From contig NZ_FOQF01000004.1 in NCBI RefSeq assembly GCF_900113655.1, positions 62,001 through 126,000 on the forward strand: 64,000 nucleotides of DNA. Reading direction: 5' to 3'. This document shows positions 13,606 to 22,112 of the stretch, one piece after another (the stretch's first letter is position 1; every line of letters starts with the position of its first letter). Below the pieces are notes generated by a model. The model ran no database searches, was not told where the DNA came from, and saw only the letters and a program-made list of their open reading frames with translations. This DNA comes from Pseudobutyrivibrio sp. OR37 (GTDB lineage Bacteria > Bacillota > Clostridia > Lachnospirales > Lachnospiraceae). The translations under genes were made by a program, and so were the position numbers.

Positions 13606-15276
13606 TTATATCATTTGAAAATATCTCAATGCTTCCTCTATCGCCTTCACTTTTTCCTCCGGACATCCCGGTTGTCTGCTGTTCTCTGATTTTGGCTTAT
13701 TATAGTTTTCACGCTCTATAATCCCATGCTTCTGCTTTGCCTGAGCTATATTCAGGTTTGTCACATGGAATCCGTAGTGCTCCTGCACCCATTCTTCAAT
13801 CTCTTTATATGTTGCCTTAGCCTCCGCACTTGTAAGATCAAGTTCATCCATATCTAACTTAACATTGACATGATGCTTCGCCTCATGAAGTTTGGACAAT
13901 AAGCATACCGTCTCTACATGGTAAGTGCCTGGGAACATATCCACACAGGCAAGGCGTGTGACCTTGTAGCCGCGGGCGAGGAATACCTCCAGGTCGCGGG
14001 CAAGGCTGGTAGGCTTGCATGAGATGTAGACAAGTGAATCTACACCGTAATCGATAATCTTGTCTAATGCCTTTGGATGGATGCCGTCTCTAGGTGGATC
14101 AAGGATGATGTAATCAGGCTTTTCTGTAATGTCATCAAGAACCTTGAGAACATCACCTGCGATGAAATCGCAATTATCAAGACCGTTAAGCTTGGCGTTT
14201 TCCTTTGCAGCCTCAACAGCTTCCTCAATTATTTCTACACCAGTTACATGCTTTGCTGCAGGTGCGATAACCTGAGCGATGGTGCCTGTACCTGAATAAA
14301 GGTCGTATACCTCTGCTCCATCAGCACCAGTAGCAATGAAATCACGAGCTGTGCTGTAAAGGACTTCTGCTCCCAAAGAATTAGTCTGGAAGAATGAAAA
14401 TGGGCTGATAGTAAATGAAAGACCAAGAAGCTCTTCCTTAAACCAGCTTTGGCCGTAAAGCACCTCTGTGCCTTCGTCTGCTACCACATCAGCCTCTCTA
14501 TCATTTTTAGTATGAAGAATACCAGTAAGCTTTCCTTCCCAATCCTGACATTTCAAAAGTGCCTGCTTCCAACCCTCTAAAAGTGCAAGCTCGTAGATTG
14601 ATGAAATCTGTGTGCTAGTAACCAAATCAACTAAAATTTCACCTGTCTTTGTTGCCTTACGAACAAGCAGATGGCGCAAGTATCCTTCATGTGTATTCTT
14701 GCGGTAATATGGCTGCTTCGCATTTGCGAAGTAATCTAAAGTGATTGTAAGAACACGACGCATATCCGCATCGATGATCTGACAACCATCTACTGTAACA
14801 ACATCATAGAAGCTGCCCTTCTTGTGCATACCAAGTGTAAGTGGGCCGTCCTTTATCTCATCTCCGAATGAGAACTCCATTTTATTACGATAGCCAAACT
14901 GCTTTGGGCTGGCTTTGATGCCTTCGTATGTGGCATTCCATACTTCTTCGCTGATGACAGGAGCCATTAAATCATGAATCATGCCCTCTTTCAGCTTTAG
15001 CTGCTCCTCGTAAGGAAGCGACTGATATGTACAGCCACCGCATTTACCATAATGCACACAATAAGGCTGCTCCATTTCCATAGGAGATGGAACATCTAGG
15101 GAAAGAAGATTTCCCTGGGCCTTTTCCTTAGAACTCTTTTTAACTCTTACAGAAACAGTCTGACCTGGCAACACGCCCTTTACACGGAGCTTGTCGCCCT
15201 CGGCTGTTTCTATAATACCTTTGTTAGGGAAGTTTACTTTTATAACTTTTCCTTGTACAACTTCACCGCGTTTCAT
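13606..15276 (-). CDS. rlmD: 23S rRNA (uracil-5-)-methyltransferase, RlmD/RlmCD type
   Basis: SAM-dependent m5U methyltransferase of the TrmA/RumA family. It has an N-terminal TRAM domain (residues 1-60), an Fe-S cluster cysteine set (YCVHYGKCGGC), the SAM-binding motif VYDLYSGTGTIAQ, DPPRDGIH and the catalytic cysteine in YISCKPTSLARDL. At 556 residues it is about 90 longer than usual: after VCLLSKL there is an extra domain (EIEEWVQEHYGFHVTNLNIA, then KHGIIERENYNKPKSE and CPEEKVKAIEEALRYF). I recall this extension from Lachnospiraceae homologues. GAGGTG precedes ATG 15276. It follows pcrA on the same strand with a structured repeat between them. The exact rRNA target cannot be told from sequence. 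Confidence 0.92.
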   Translation of the reverse strand: MKRGEVVQGKVIKVNFPNKGIIETAEGDKLRVKGVLPGQTVSVRVKKSSKEKAQGNLLSLDVPSPMEMEQPYCVHYGKCGGCTYQSLPYEEQLKLKEGMIHDLMAPVISEEVWNATYEGIKASPKQFGYRNKMEFSFGDEIKDGPLTLGMHKKGSFYDVVTVDGCQIIDADMRRVLTITLDYFANAKQPYYRKNTHEGYLRHLLVRKATKTGEILVDLVTSTQISSIYELALLEGWKQALLKCQDWEGKLTGILHTKNDREADVVADEGTEVLYGQSWFKEELLGLSFTISPFSFFQTNSLGAEVLYSTARDFIATGADGAEVYDLYSGTGTIAQVIAPAAKHVTGVEIIEEAVEAAKENAKLNGLDNCDFIAGDVLKVLDDITEKPDYIILDPPRDGIHPKALDKIIDYGVDSLVYISCKPTSLARDLEVFLARGYKVTRLACVDMFPGTYHVETVCLLSKLHEAKHHVNVKLDMDELDLTSAEAKATYKEIEEWVQEHYGFHVTNLNIAQAKQKHGIIERENYNKPKSENSRQPGCPEEKVKAIEEALRYFQMI

Positions 15277-15292
15277 ATTTTACACCTCATCA

Positions 15293-15386
15293 GTCAGCTA
15301 TCGCTGACAGCTTTCTCGCCTCCCGGCTCGGTCGTTGCTGAACAGGCTCCACTGGAGCCTAGCAACCTCAAGGGGAAGCCTCTTTC
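15293..15386 (-). repeat. Structured intergenic repeat, copy R5
   Basis: On the minus strand GAGGTTGCT, a GGCTCC-AGT-GGAGCC hairpin, then AGCAACGACCGA: the same plan as copies R1 and R3 but with compensatory changes in the inner stem. Partly paired outer arms (GAGGCTTCCC with GGGAGGCGAG) follow, and a small separate hairpin GTCAGC-TATC-GCTGAC (15293-15308) lies beside it. It is placed between pcrA and rlmD. Confidence 0.75.
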
Positions 15387-17708
15387 TTATACTTTCTTTA
15401 ATTTTGCGAAGGACGCAAACATTTTCTTCACGCCGACGCCGTCGAAGTCTACGGTGACTTCGTAGTCACGGCCTTCGTCGATGATGTCCTTTACTGTGCC
15501 TTCCTTAAATTTGATATGGCTGACTCTGTCGCCGATGCCATATTCCAATTCACCTTTTTCTATCTTAGTTCCGTTTTTGTTAGCAACTGCGGTAGTGGAA
15601 CTTCCTACCGTATATACGTTAGTCTTAAATGTATCGCGAACTGAACGCTTATTATCGCCATAGCTTGTGGCAAGGGCTGGGCCTCTGCCAGTAGGCTTCT
15701 GATATACGGAATATTCTCCTATTGGAGTGCTGGAATAATCGTCCATAGGCTTTGGCTCCCAAAGATTGCCGCTGATTAAGCTCTCAGGGATTTCCTTTAC
15801 GAAGCGGGAAATCTTGTGGAACTGAGTCTCACCACGAATCATACGCATTCTTGCTGCTGTCATGGTAAGATGCTGTCTGGCACGTGTGATTCCAACGTAT
15901 GCAAGACGGCGCTCCTCTTCTAATTCGGAATCGGCTCCGCCACCGTCAAAGATAGCTCCCTGTCCTGGGAATAATCCATCCTCCATGCCGGCCATGTAGA
16001 CACGTGGGAATTCAAGACCCTTGGCGCCATGAAGAGTCATGAGCACAACATAGTTATCGCTTTCTTCGTAGCTGTCTATATCTGCCACAAGTGCTACATC
16101 CTCCAGGAAGCCTGAAAGTGTAGGCTCTTCATCGTCGTCTCTGGCATCCTTTTCGTAGGCTACGGCCTTTGTAAGAAGCTCGTCGATATTTTCGATACGC
16201 GCTTTGGCCTCATCTGTACCTTCTGCTCTAAGCTCTGCCACGTAATCTGTCTGGTCTAAGATTTCCTCTACAAGAGCTGATACTGATTCCTCTGCAGCAA
16301 TCTTTCTGAGCTTTTCGATTAAATCTGTGAAGCCCTTAATCTTAACTGCTGCCTTTCCAATGGATGGAATATCGTTTGCATGAACTAAAGCCTCGTAGAA
16401 ATTAAGGCCGTGTTCTCTGGCGTAATCTGATACCTTTGCAATGGATGTGGCACCAATGCCTCGCTTTGGAATATTTATAATACGCTGAACTGCGATATCG
16501 TCTGCGCCGTTATCTACTGTTTTAAGATATGCAATGACATCCTTAATTTCCTTGCGGCTATAGAAATTAACACCGCCTACGATTTTGTAAGGGATGCCTT
16601 CGTATATCATTTTTTCTTCTATAAGACGGGACTGGGCGTTGGTACGATAAAGGATGGCGCAATCTCTGTAATCCGCCTCCCCTTTGCGTACAAAGCTGGC
16701 AATATTGCTAGCGATGTAGCTGGCTTCTTCGTAAGCACTGTCAAACTGCTGGAAGTGGATTTTGTCTCCAGCTTCTTCTTCAGTCCAAAGAGCCTTTTCC
16801 TTACGTCCCTCGTTATTTGCAATGACTGCATTAGCAGCATCCAAAATATTGGCTGTGCTTCGGTAGTTCTGCTCCAGCTTTATAACGTGAGCAGCTGGGA
16901 AATGCTGTTCAAAATTAAGAATGTTGTAAATATCTGCTCCACGGAACTTGTAGATGGACTGGTCATCATCACCTACTACACAAAGATTCTGAGCGCCACC
17001 AATAAGCAAACGAACAAGCTCAAACTGAGCTGCATTAGTATCCTGATACTCGTCCACCATGATGTATTTAAACTTGTCATTATAGTATGCGCGGACCTCT
17101 CCATCCAGACGAAGAAGCTCTACCGTCTTCATAATCAGATCGTCAAAATCAAATGCATTGTTCTGACGAAGTCTGGCCTGGTATTCCCTGTAAACAGATG
17201 CCTGGCGAGACATATTGTAATCGCCCATGGCACGATTAGTGAATTCCTCTGGACCGATTAGTTTATTCTTAGCATCGGAAATGACATTCAAAAATGTGCG
17301 TTCCTTAAACTGCTTAGTATCTATCTGAAGATATTTGCAAACTTCCTTCATGAGAGTCTTGCAATCGTCTGTATCGTAGATGGTGAAATTGGTGCTGTAG
17401 CCCTGCCCAAGTCTTTCGCAAAATCTGCGTAAGATTCTAACACATGATGCATGGAAGGTGGCAACCCAAACACCGTCAGAACCAAAACCTACGATATTAT
17501 CTATACGCTCGCGCATTTCGCGGGCTGCTTTATTAGTGAAGGTGATAGCCATGATGTTGTATGGCATAACACCCTGCTCAATTAAATAAGCAACGCGGTG
17601 GGTAAGTACTCTTGTCTTACCGGAGCCGGCACCTGCCAGTATGAGAACTGGACCTTCCGTAGTGACAACTCCCTCGCGCTGCCTATCGTTTAACATACTT
17701 AAATCCAT
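15387..17708 (-). CDS. pcrA: ATP-dependent DNA helicase PcrA/UvrD
   Basis: 773-residue superfamily 1A 3'-5' helicase used in nucleotide excision repair and in removing RecA or stalled polymerase. Motifs: Q (LNDRQREGV), I (AGAGSGKTRVLTHRVAYLIE), Ia (ITFTNKAAREMRER), II (IMVDEYQDTN), III (VVGDDDQSIYKFRGA), IV (KLEQNYRSTANIL), V (LMTLHGAKGLEFPRVYMAG) and VI (EEERRLAYVGITRARQHL). The C-terminal end (GDRVSHIKFKEGTVKDIIDE) is the Tudor-like RNA polymerase-binding domain of PcrA. Length is typical. It is followed by rlmD and preceded by a DUF1836 gene and yerC. Confidence 0.96.
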   Translation of the reverse strand: MDLSMLNDRQREGVVTTEGPVLILAGAGSGKTRVLTHRVAYLIEQGVMPYNIMAITFTNKAAREMRERIDNIVGFGSDGVWVATFHASCVRILRRFCERLGQGYSTNFTIYDTDDCKTLMKEVCKYLQIDTKQFKERTFLNVISDAKNKLIGPEEFTNRAMGDYNMSRQASVYREYQARLRQNNAFDFDDLIMKTVELLRLDGEVRAYYNDKFKYIMVDEYQDTNAAQFELVRLLIGGAQNLCVVGDDDQSIYKFRGADIYNILNFEQHFPAAHVIKLEQNYRSTANILDAANAVIANNEGRKEKALWTEEEAGDKIHFQQFDSAYEEASYIASNIASFVRKGEADYRDCAILYRTNAQSRLIEEKMIYEGIPYKIVGGVNFYSRKEIKDVIAYLKTVDNGADDIAVQRIINIPKRGIGATSIAKVSDYAREHGLNFYEALVHANDIPSIGKAAVKIKGFTDLIEKLRKIAAEESVSALVEEILDQTDYVAELRAEGTDEAKARIENIDELLTKAVAYEKDARDDDEEPTLSGFLEDVALVADIDSYEESDNYVVLMTLHGAKGLEFPRVYMAGMEDGLFPGQGAIFDGGGADSELEEERRLAYVGITRARQHLTMTAARMRMIRGETQFHKISRFVKEIPESLISGNLWEPKPMDDYSSTPIGEYSVYQKPTGRGPALATSYGDNKRSVRDTFKTNVYTVGSSTTAVANKNGTKIEKGELEYGIGDRVSHIKFKEGTVKDIIDEGRDYEVTVDFDGVGVKKMFASFAKLKKV

Positions 17709-17783
17709 AACTATTAATTCCTATCTAAAACGAAAGTTTGTTCTAAAATATTCTATCATATAAAAGCAATTCTATCTATACAA

Positions 17784-18413
17784 TCACTTGCTTTCCTTTG
17801 GTTTTTCTTTAGTACTATTTTCGTCCTCTGGCTTTACCTCTCTGCCTGCCAAAAACTGTTCAATCATCATCTTCTTAACAAAAACATCGAAGGCAAGCTC
17901 GCAGATAAATGTAAACTCCTGCAGCTCTGCTCTAGATTCCACATCCTGGTCCATGAAAGCTTCTCTACTGAGATTGTATTTTCTGATGATATCCTTTGTT
18001 ACATCATTTGCTACCTTGCTTTCGTAGCCGACCATAGCTGAATAGATGTCATAGAAGCCTAAGCCTTCACCAGCCCCAAAATATCTTTCATTAATAGGAT
18101 CCAAAATGCTCTTGATATCCTTCATTGAAAGGAAATTTTTAAGATAATAAATAAATATCAGATTAAGCATGTGGTCCCTTGAATACTTCTTTTTCTCCGG
18201 TGATGGCAAAATCTGATTTTTTGTATAGTTGTTAATCATGGTCTTTGTCATAGCCTTGTCTTCAGTGGCTTCGCGAACTGTTCCAAGCTCCTGGTCAAGA
18301 AATGTAAGGACCTGGTCCATATATAAATCTATATTAGGAATATCATCGGGATGAACATAATCTATTTCTGCAAGCTGATGTAATATATCCTTTAATCGTT
18401 TCCTGGTGTCCAT
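17784..18413 (-). CDS. DUF1836 family protein
   Basis: 209 residues. The N-terminal region (DDIPNIDLYMDQVLTFLDQE, KAMTKTMINNYTKNQILPSP, KKKYSRDHMLNLIFIYYLKN) is the DUF1836 signature and resembles a MerR-like winged HTH. The rest is helical with a charged tail (EDENSTKEKPKESK). Function unknown, probably a DNA-binding regulator. It lies just upstream of pcrA on the same strand; the terminator after yerC isolates it from that gene. Confidence 0.82.
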   Translation of the reverse strand: MDTRKRLKDILHQLAEIDYVHPDDIPNIDLYMDQVLTFLDQELGTVREATEDKAMTKTMINNYTKNQILPSPEKKKYSRDHMLNLIFIYYLKNFLSMKDIKSILDPINERYFGAGEGLGFYDIYSAMVGYESKVANDVTKDIIRKYNLSREAFMDQDVESRAELQEFTFICELAFDVFVKKMMIEQFLAGREVKPEDENSTKEKPKESK

Positions 18414-18453
18414 AGTTCTCTCCTTTTACCTAATTTAGAATGTTAAATTACTC

Positions 18454-18490
18454 AAAAAAATAAGATGTAGTCTCAAAAACCACATCTTAC
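18454..18490 (-). terminator. Terminator of yerC
   Basis: Minus-strand RNA: UAAGAUGUGGU pairs with ACUACAUCUUA, then seven U. Confidence 0.85.
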
Positions 18491-18526
18491 ATTTTATCAC
18501 ACATATCATACGAATTAAATAAATAG

Positions 18527-18814
18527 TTATTGATTGATTCTTTTAAGCACCATGTCATAACCATCATTACCGTAATTGAGGGCGCGGTTAACACGACTGA
18601 TGGTTGCAGAGCTAGCCCCTGTTTCATCAGCAATATCCTGGTATGTGCGCTCTTCTCGGAGCATCTTAGCAACTTCAAAGCGCTGCTTCATTGCTACCAT
18701 CTCATTAACGGTACACAAATCCTCAAAAAATTCATAGGCCTCTTCTACGGTTTCGAGGCTAAGAATAGCTCTTAAAAGCTCATCCATTTCTGCTGTTTCA
18801 AGTTTCTTATTCAT
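18527..18814 (-). CDS. yerC: TrpR-like protein YerC/YecD
   Basis: About 95 residues with the TrpR/YerC fold: LLRAILSLETVEEAYEFFED, LCTVNEMVAMKQRFEVAKML and the recognition segment RTYQDIADETGASSATISRV. In Firmicutes yerC is commonly found near pcrA, as here. The target is uncharacterised; it is not a true tryptophan repressor. ATG 18814 with AGGAG upstream is preferred over an upstream TTG two codons earlier. It is transcribed separately, ending at a strong terminator. Confidence 0.85.
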   Translation of the reverse strand: MNKKLETAEMDELLRAILSLETVEEAYEFFEDLCTVNEMVAMKQRFEVAKMLREERTYQDIADETGASSATISRVNRALNYGNDGYDMVLKRINQ

Positions 18815-18965
18815 TATCAAATACTCCTATTAATTCCTCATTTATACGATAACTAATGGATCTTTATAATCTAAAGAATCGCAGAATTATACAACCTTTG
18901 CTCTTCTTAAATTCAGTTTAGCACATTAAAGTTTTAAAGTAAAGAACCATAACAAAAAAACACAC

Positions 18966-18992
18966 AAGAAAATGGCCCTCAAAAAGGGCCAT
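18966..18992 (-). terminator. Terminator of asnA
   Basis: ATGGCCCT-TTTTG-AGGGCCAT followed by TTTCTT on the minus strand, 45 bp beyond the asnA stop. Confidence 0.85.
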
Positions 18993-19036
18993 CGACTAGT
19001 TTACGCTAAAGTATTAGAAAAGTAAAGTGAAAAATT

Positions 19037-20047
19037 TTATAGTATTGTCACGCCTTTTTCACTGGCATAAGCTATATCTTCCTCAGGCCAGAATGAACAC
19101 TGAACCTCTCCGATATGGCACTTACGAAGGAAGAACATACAGATTCTGCTCTGTCCAATACCACCGCCAATAGTATATGGAAGCTTCTTTTCAAGGATTG
19201 CCTTCTGGAATGGAAGGGCTGCCCTGTCCTCACAGCCTGCCTTCTTAAGCTGAGCTGCAAGACTATCCTCATCTACTCTGATTCCCATAGATGAAAGCTC
19301 AAGTGAAATATCATCCACTGGATAGTAAACGATGATATCACCATTTAACTGCCAGTCATCATAATCTGGAGCGCGACCATCATGTCTCTCACCAGACTTA
19401 AGCAAATCACCAATCTTCATAAGAAAGATTGCGCCGAATTCTTTAGCAGCCTCGTACTCACGCTGATGTGCATCAAGGTCTGGCCATCTATCCTCTAATT
19501 CCTGAGAAGTGATAAAATGAATCTCCTCTGGTAAAATGCACTGCACATAATCATAAGCATTTGCTATGTATTTTTCTGTTACACGAAGAGCCGCATAAAC
19601 GCTCTTTACATACTTCTTAAGAGTCTCTTCATTTCTATCAGCCTTGTTGATAATACATTCCCAGTCCCACTGATCAACATAAATGGAATGGATATTATCA
19701 GTATCCTCGTCACGGCGGATTGCGTTCATATCAGTGTAAAGACCTTCGCCTACATTGAAGTGATATCTGCCTAGGGCCATTCTCTTCCATTTAGCAAGTG
19801 AATGAACAACTTCTACTTCTTTATCGCCCTGCTCCTTTACACCGAAAGCAACTGGACGCTCAACACCATTCAAATTGTCATTAAGACCTGAACTTGGCTC
19901 TACAAAAAGTGGTGCAGTTACACGATGAAGATTAAGCTCCGCTGTAAGCTGTGCCTGAAAGAAATCCTTCACCTTCTTAATCGCAATCTGGGTCTCCTTC
20001 AAATCCAAAGCAGATTTGTAACCCTCTGGAATGTATATCTTGCTCAT
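19037..20047 (-). CDS. asnA: Aspartate-ammonia ligase AsnA
   Basis: 336 residues; makes asparagine from aspartate and ammonia with ATP to AMP. It is structurally related to class II aspartyl-tRNA synthetases. Family signatures: FVEPSSGLNDNLNGVERPVA, EVVHSLAKWKRMALGRYHF, GLYTDMNAIRRDED, SIYVDQWDWE and the C-terminal TIGGGIGQSRICMFFLRKCH. Length matches E. coli AsnA (330). GGAGGAG lies before ATG 20047. It follows asnS on the same strand, so asparagine synthesis and charging are neighbours, but about 400 bp of strongly folded repeat DNA separates them and may uncouple their expression. No T-box is seen in front of it. Confidence 0.96.
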   Translation of the reverse strand: MSKIYIPEGYKSALDLKETQIAIKKVKDFFQAQLTAELNLHRVTAPLFVEPSSGLNDNLNGVERPVAFGVKEQGDKEVEVVHSLAKWKRMALGRYHFNVGEGLYTDMNAIRRDEDTDNIHSIYVDQWDWECIINKADRNEETLKKYVKSVYAALRVTEKYIANAYDYVQCILPEEIHFITSQELEDRWPDLDAHQREYEAAKEFGAIFLMKIGDLLKSGERHDGRAPDYDDWQLNGDIIVYYPVDDISLELSSMGIRVDEDSLAAQLKKAGCEDRAALPFQKAILEKKLPYTIGGGIGQSRICMFFLRKCHIGEVQCSFWPEEDIAYASEKGVTIL

Positions 20048-20070
20048 ATTCTCCTCCTACGTCTTAATCC

Positions 20071-20226
20071 GTAATCTGCGGCAAAATCTCTACATATCTT
20101 TTCGAGACACGCTTTCGCTCATGTCGTGCTCGTTGCCCTACGTAAGATGCTGCTAACGCACCATCTAAGTAGGGACGGCACTTTAAGGTCTCTAAAAAGA
20201 CATGTATAGATTTTGCCGCAGATTAC
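20071..20226. repeat. Large imperfect palindrome, element R7
   Basis: 19-bp perfect arms at 20071-20089 (GTAATCTGCGGCAAAATCT) and 20207-20225 extend inward as imperfect pairs (CTACATATCTTTTCGAGAC with GTCTCTAAAAAGACATGTAG). An inner stem forms from GTGCTCGTTGCCCTAC and GTAGGGACGGCAC. It spans about 155 bp and could fold as one cruciform or RNA hairpin. It lies between asnS and asnA next to R1. No ORF. Confidence 0.75.
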
Positions 20227-20242
20227 TCATCTAAAGAAACGA

Positions 20243-20424
20243 GGCGACTACATAACCTAGGCAAGCGCGAGCAGGAGGTTGCTAAAGGTCCAGTGGACCT
20301 TTGGTTAGCAACGACCGAAGTGGAACGAAGACCCCCATGGAGTTAAGGAGGGACCCTTTAGGGAGGTTCCCTTGACTCCAATGGGAGATGGCCTGCGGGA
20401 GCACGGAACACCAGGCAGTCGCCG
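20243..20424 (+). repeat. Structured intergenic repeat, copy R1 (long form)
   Basis: 182 bp closed by GGCGACT (20243-20249) and AGTCGCC (20418-20424). Inside are GCGCGAGCAGGAGG, a hairpin GTTGCTAA-AGGTCCAGTGGACCT-TAGCAAC, ACGACCGAAGTGGAACGAAG, a second hairpin around AGGGACCCTTTAGGGAGGTT, and ATGGGAGATGGCCTGCGGG. The internal sequence is almost identical to copy R3 in the opposite orientation. It is GC-rich in an AT-rich genome and has no credible ORF. Confidence 0.88.
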
Positions 20425-20453
20425 TATTATTTACATACTACATGCGAATTTGA

Positions 20454-21854
20454 TTACAAGTCGCAGTTACCTACGGTACGTGGGAATGGGATTACGTCGC
20501 GGATGTTACCCATTCCTGTGAGGTACATTACGCAGCGTTCGAAGCCGAGTCCAAAGCCTGCGTGGCGGCTGCTACCGTATTTACGAAGGTCAAGGTAGAA
20601 CTGGTAGTCCTCTTCCTTGAGGCCGCATTCCTGCATTCTCTTGAGAAGTACATCGTAGTCATCCTCACGCTGTGAGCCACCGATGATTTCTCCGATACCA
20701 GGAACGAGGCAATCCATAGCAGCTACTGTCTTGCCGTCATCGTTAAGCTTCATATAGAAAGCCTTGATTTCCTTTGGATAGTCTGTAACGAATACAGGCT
20801 TACCAAAAATCTTTTCTGTTAAGTATCTTTCGTGCTCTGTCTGAAGATCACAGCCCCAAGATACCTTGTAATCAAATTCATCGTTGTGCTTCTCGAGCTC
20901 TGCAACAGCATCTGTGTATGTGATTCGTCCGAAATCAGAAGTAGCAACGTGATGTAATCTATCAAGAAGTCCCTTGTCGATGAAGTTGTTGAAGAATTCC
21001 ATCTCCTCTGGAGCATGCTCAAGAACGTAGTTGATAACGAACTTAATCATGTCTTCAGCAAGTTCCATATCATCCTCAAGATCAGCGAAAGAAATCTCTG
21101 GCTCGATCATCCAGAACTCTGCTGCATGACGAGTTGTGTTAGAGTTCTCTGCGCGGAATGTAGGACCGAATGTGTAAATGTTCTTGAAGGCCTGAGCGTA
21201 TGTCTCACCGTTTAACTGACCTGATACTGTAAGGTTTGTAGCATGTCCGAAGAAATCCTGTGAGAAATCAACCTTGCCATCCTCTGTCTTAGGGATGTTG
21301 TTAAGGTCCATTGTTGTAACCTGGAACATCTCACCTGCACCCTCGCAGTCACTTCCTGTGATAAGTGGAGTGTGTACGTATACGAAATCACGCTCCTGGA
21401 AGAACTTGTGAATAGCGTATGCACAAAGAGAACGAACTCTAAATACAGCCTGGAATGTGTTTGTACGTGCACGAAGATGTGTCTGTGTACGAAGGTATTC
21501 CATTGTGTGTCTCTTAGGCTGGATTGGATAATCTGGTGTAGACTTTCCTTCAACTACAACCTTTGTAGCCTGGATTTCGAATGGCTGCTTTGCCTCTGGT
21601 GTAAGCACTACAGTACCTGTTACGTATACTGCTGCACCTACGTTTAAGTGACGAACTTCGTCGAAGTTATCAATCTTATCCTGGTTGAAAACTACCTGCA
21701 CTGGGTTGAAAAATGTACCATCTGCAAGTACTAAGAAACCGAATGTCTTTGAATCACGCATGTTGCGAACCCAACCAGAAACTGTAACTTCCTTGTCACC
21801 GTATTCCTTGAAGTTTCTAGAAAGAGTTCTTATGTCTGTTGTTTTAACGCTCAT
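20454..21854 (-). CDS. asnS: Asparaginyl-tRNA synthetase
   Basis: About 466 residues; class IIb aminoacyl-tRNA synthetase charging tRNA-Asn. An N-terminal OB-fold anticodon-binding domain ([20 protein letters not shown]) precedes the catalytic domain with motif 2 ([20 protein letters not shown]) and motif 3 ([20 protein letters not shown]), and ends [14 protein letters not shown] as expected of AsnRS. ATG 21854 (AAAAGGAG upstream) is chosen rather than the ATG at 21875, which overlaps the terminator tail of the leader. Expression is apparently controlled by an Asn-codon leader attenuator immediately upstream. Downstream come repeat elements and asnA. Confidence 0.96.
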   Translation of the reverse strand: MSVKTTDIRTLSRNFKEYGDKEVTVSGWVRNMRDSKTFGFLVLADGTFFNPVQVVFNQDKIDNFDEVRHLNVGAAVYVTGTVVLTPEAKQPFEIQATKVVVEGKSTPDYPIQPKRHTMEYLRTQTHLRARTNTFQAVFRVRSLCAYAIHKFFQERDFVYVHTPLITGSDCEGAGEMFQVTTMDLNNIPKTEDGKVDFSQDFFGHATNLTVSGQLNGETYAQAFKNIYTFGPTFRAENSNTTRHAAEFWMIEPEISFADLEDDMELAEDMIKFVINYVLEHAPEEMEFFNNFIDKGLLDRLHHVATSDFGRITYTDAVAELEKHNDEFDYKVSWGCDLQTEHERYLTEKIFGKPVFVTDYPKEIKAFYMKLNDDGKTVAAMDCLVPGIGEIIGGSQREDDYDVLLKRMQECGLKEEDYQFYLDLRKYGSSRHAGFGLGFERCVMYLTGMGNIRDVIPFPRTVGNCDL

Positions 21855-21875
21855 AATTTTCTCCTTTTCATTCAT

Positions 21876-21910
21876 AAAAAAAGCCCCACCAAGCAGTGCT
21901 TGATGAGGCT
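21876..21910 (-). terminator. Attenuator terminator in the asnS leader
   Basis: Minus-strand RNA: a 14-bp stem from AGCCUCAUCAAGCA and UGCUUGGUGGGGCU (with G-U pairs) followed by seven U, ending right before the asnS ribosome binding site. Its 5' arm contains CUCAUCAA, which can instead pair with UUGAUGAG encoded at 21946-21953. The two structures exclude each other. Confidence 0.9.
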
Positions 21911-21945
21911 CTCTAATTCTAACTTATTTGAAACAACCATCAAAT

Positions 21946-21953
21946 CTCATCAA
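21946..21953 (-). promoter_or_regulatory. Antiterminator segment of the asnS attenuator
   Basis: UUGAUGAG starts 10 nt after the stop codon of the leader peptide and is exactly complementary to CUCAUCAA in the terminator 5' arm. A ribosome sitting at the leader stop codon would cover it; a ribosome stalled on the upstream Asn codons would leave it free. Confidence 0.8.
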
Positions 21954-21963
21954 CGCAATAAAA

Positions 21964-22038
21964 TTAAATCCCCTGATTATTATTCACGGAATTATTATTA
22001 TTGTTATTGAGATTATTAAGCATAGATGTGAATGCCAT
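21964..22038 (-). CDS. Asparagine-rich leader peptide of asnS
   Basis: 24-codon ORF, ATG 22038 with AAGGAG six bases upstream. Of its residues 11 are Asn (positions 8, 9, 11-16 and 19-21), ten as AAT and one as AAC. It starts MAFTSML and ends QGI. The only plausible role is to let ribosomes measure charged tRNA-Asn: with low supply they stall, the antiterminator forms and asnS is transcribed; with ample supply they reach the stop codon and the terminator forms. It is too small for usual gene finders. Confidence 0.88.
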   Translation of the reverse strand: MAFTSMLNNLNNNNNNSVNNNQGI

Positions 22039-22066
22039 GATTGTCTCCTTTTCTTTATTTGAGTAA

Positions 22067-22095
22067 AGTATAGTTATTTACGTTTTTAATGTCAA
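22067..22095 (-). promoter_or_regulatory. Promoter of the asnS leader transcript
   Basis: Consensus TTGACA (22090-22095), 17-bp spacer, TATACT (22067-22072) on the minus strand, about 30 bp upstream of the leader peptide start. Confidence 0.9.
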
Positions 22096-22112
22096 GCGTT
22101 TCATGGCAATAG

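Noticed and set aside
16755-17261. Plus-strand ORF of 168 codons
   Set aside because: It is antisense to conserved PcrA helicase motifs and has no sensible protein features.
20100-20450. Integron attC-like or IS ends in the asnS-asnA gap
   Set aside because: There is no integrase or cassette, no target-site duplication that I can see, and the same core recurs in other gaps as a structured repeat.
21855-22040. T-box riboswitch in front of asnS
   Set aside because: No AGGGUGGNACCGCG-type antiterminator bulge or long specifier-loop leader; the leader is short and contains an Asn-codon ORF instead.
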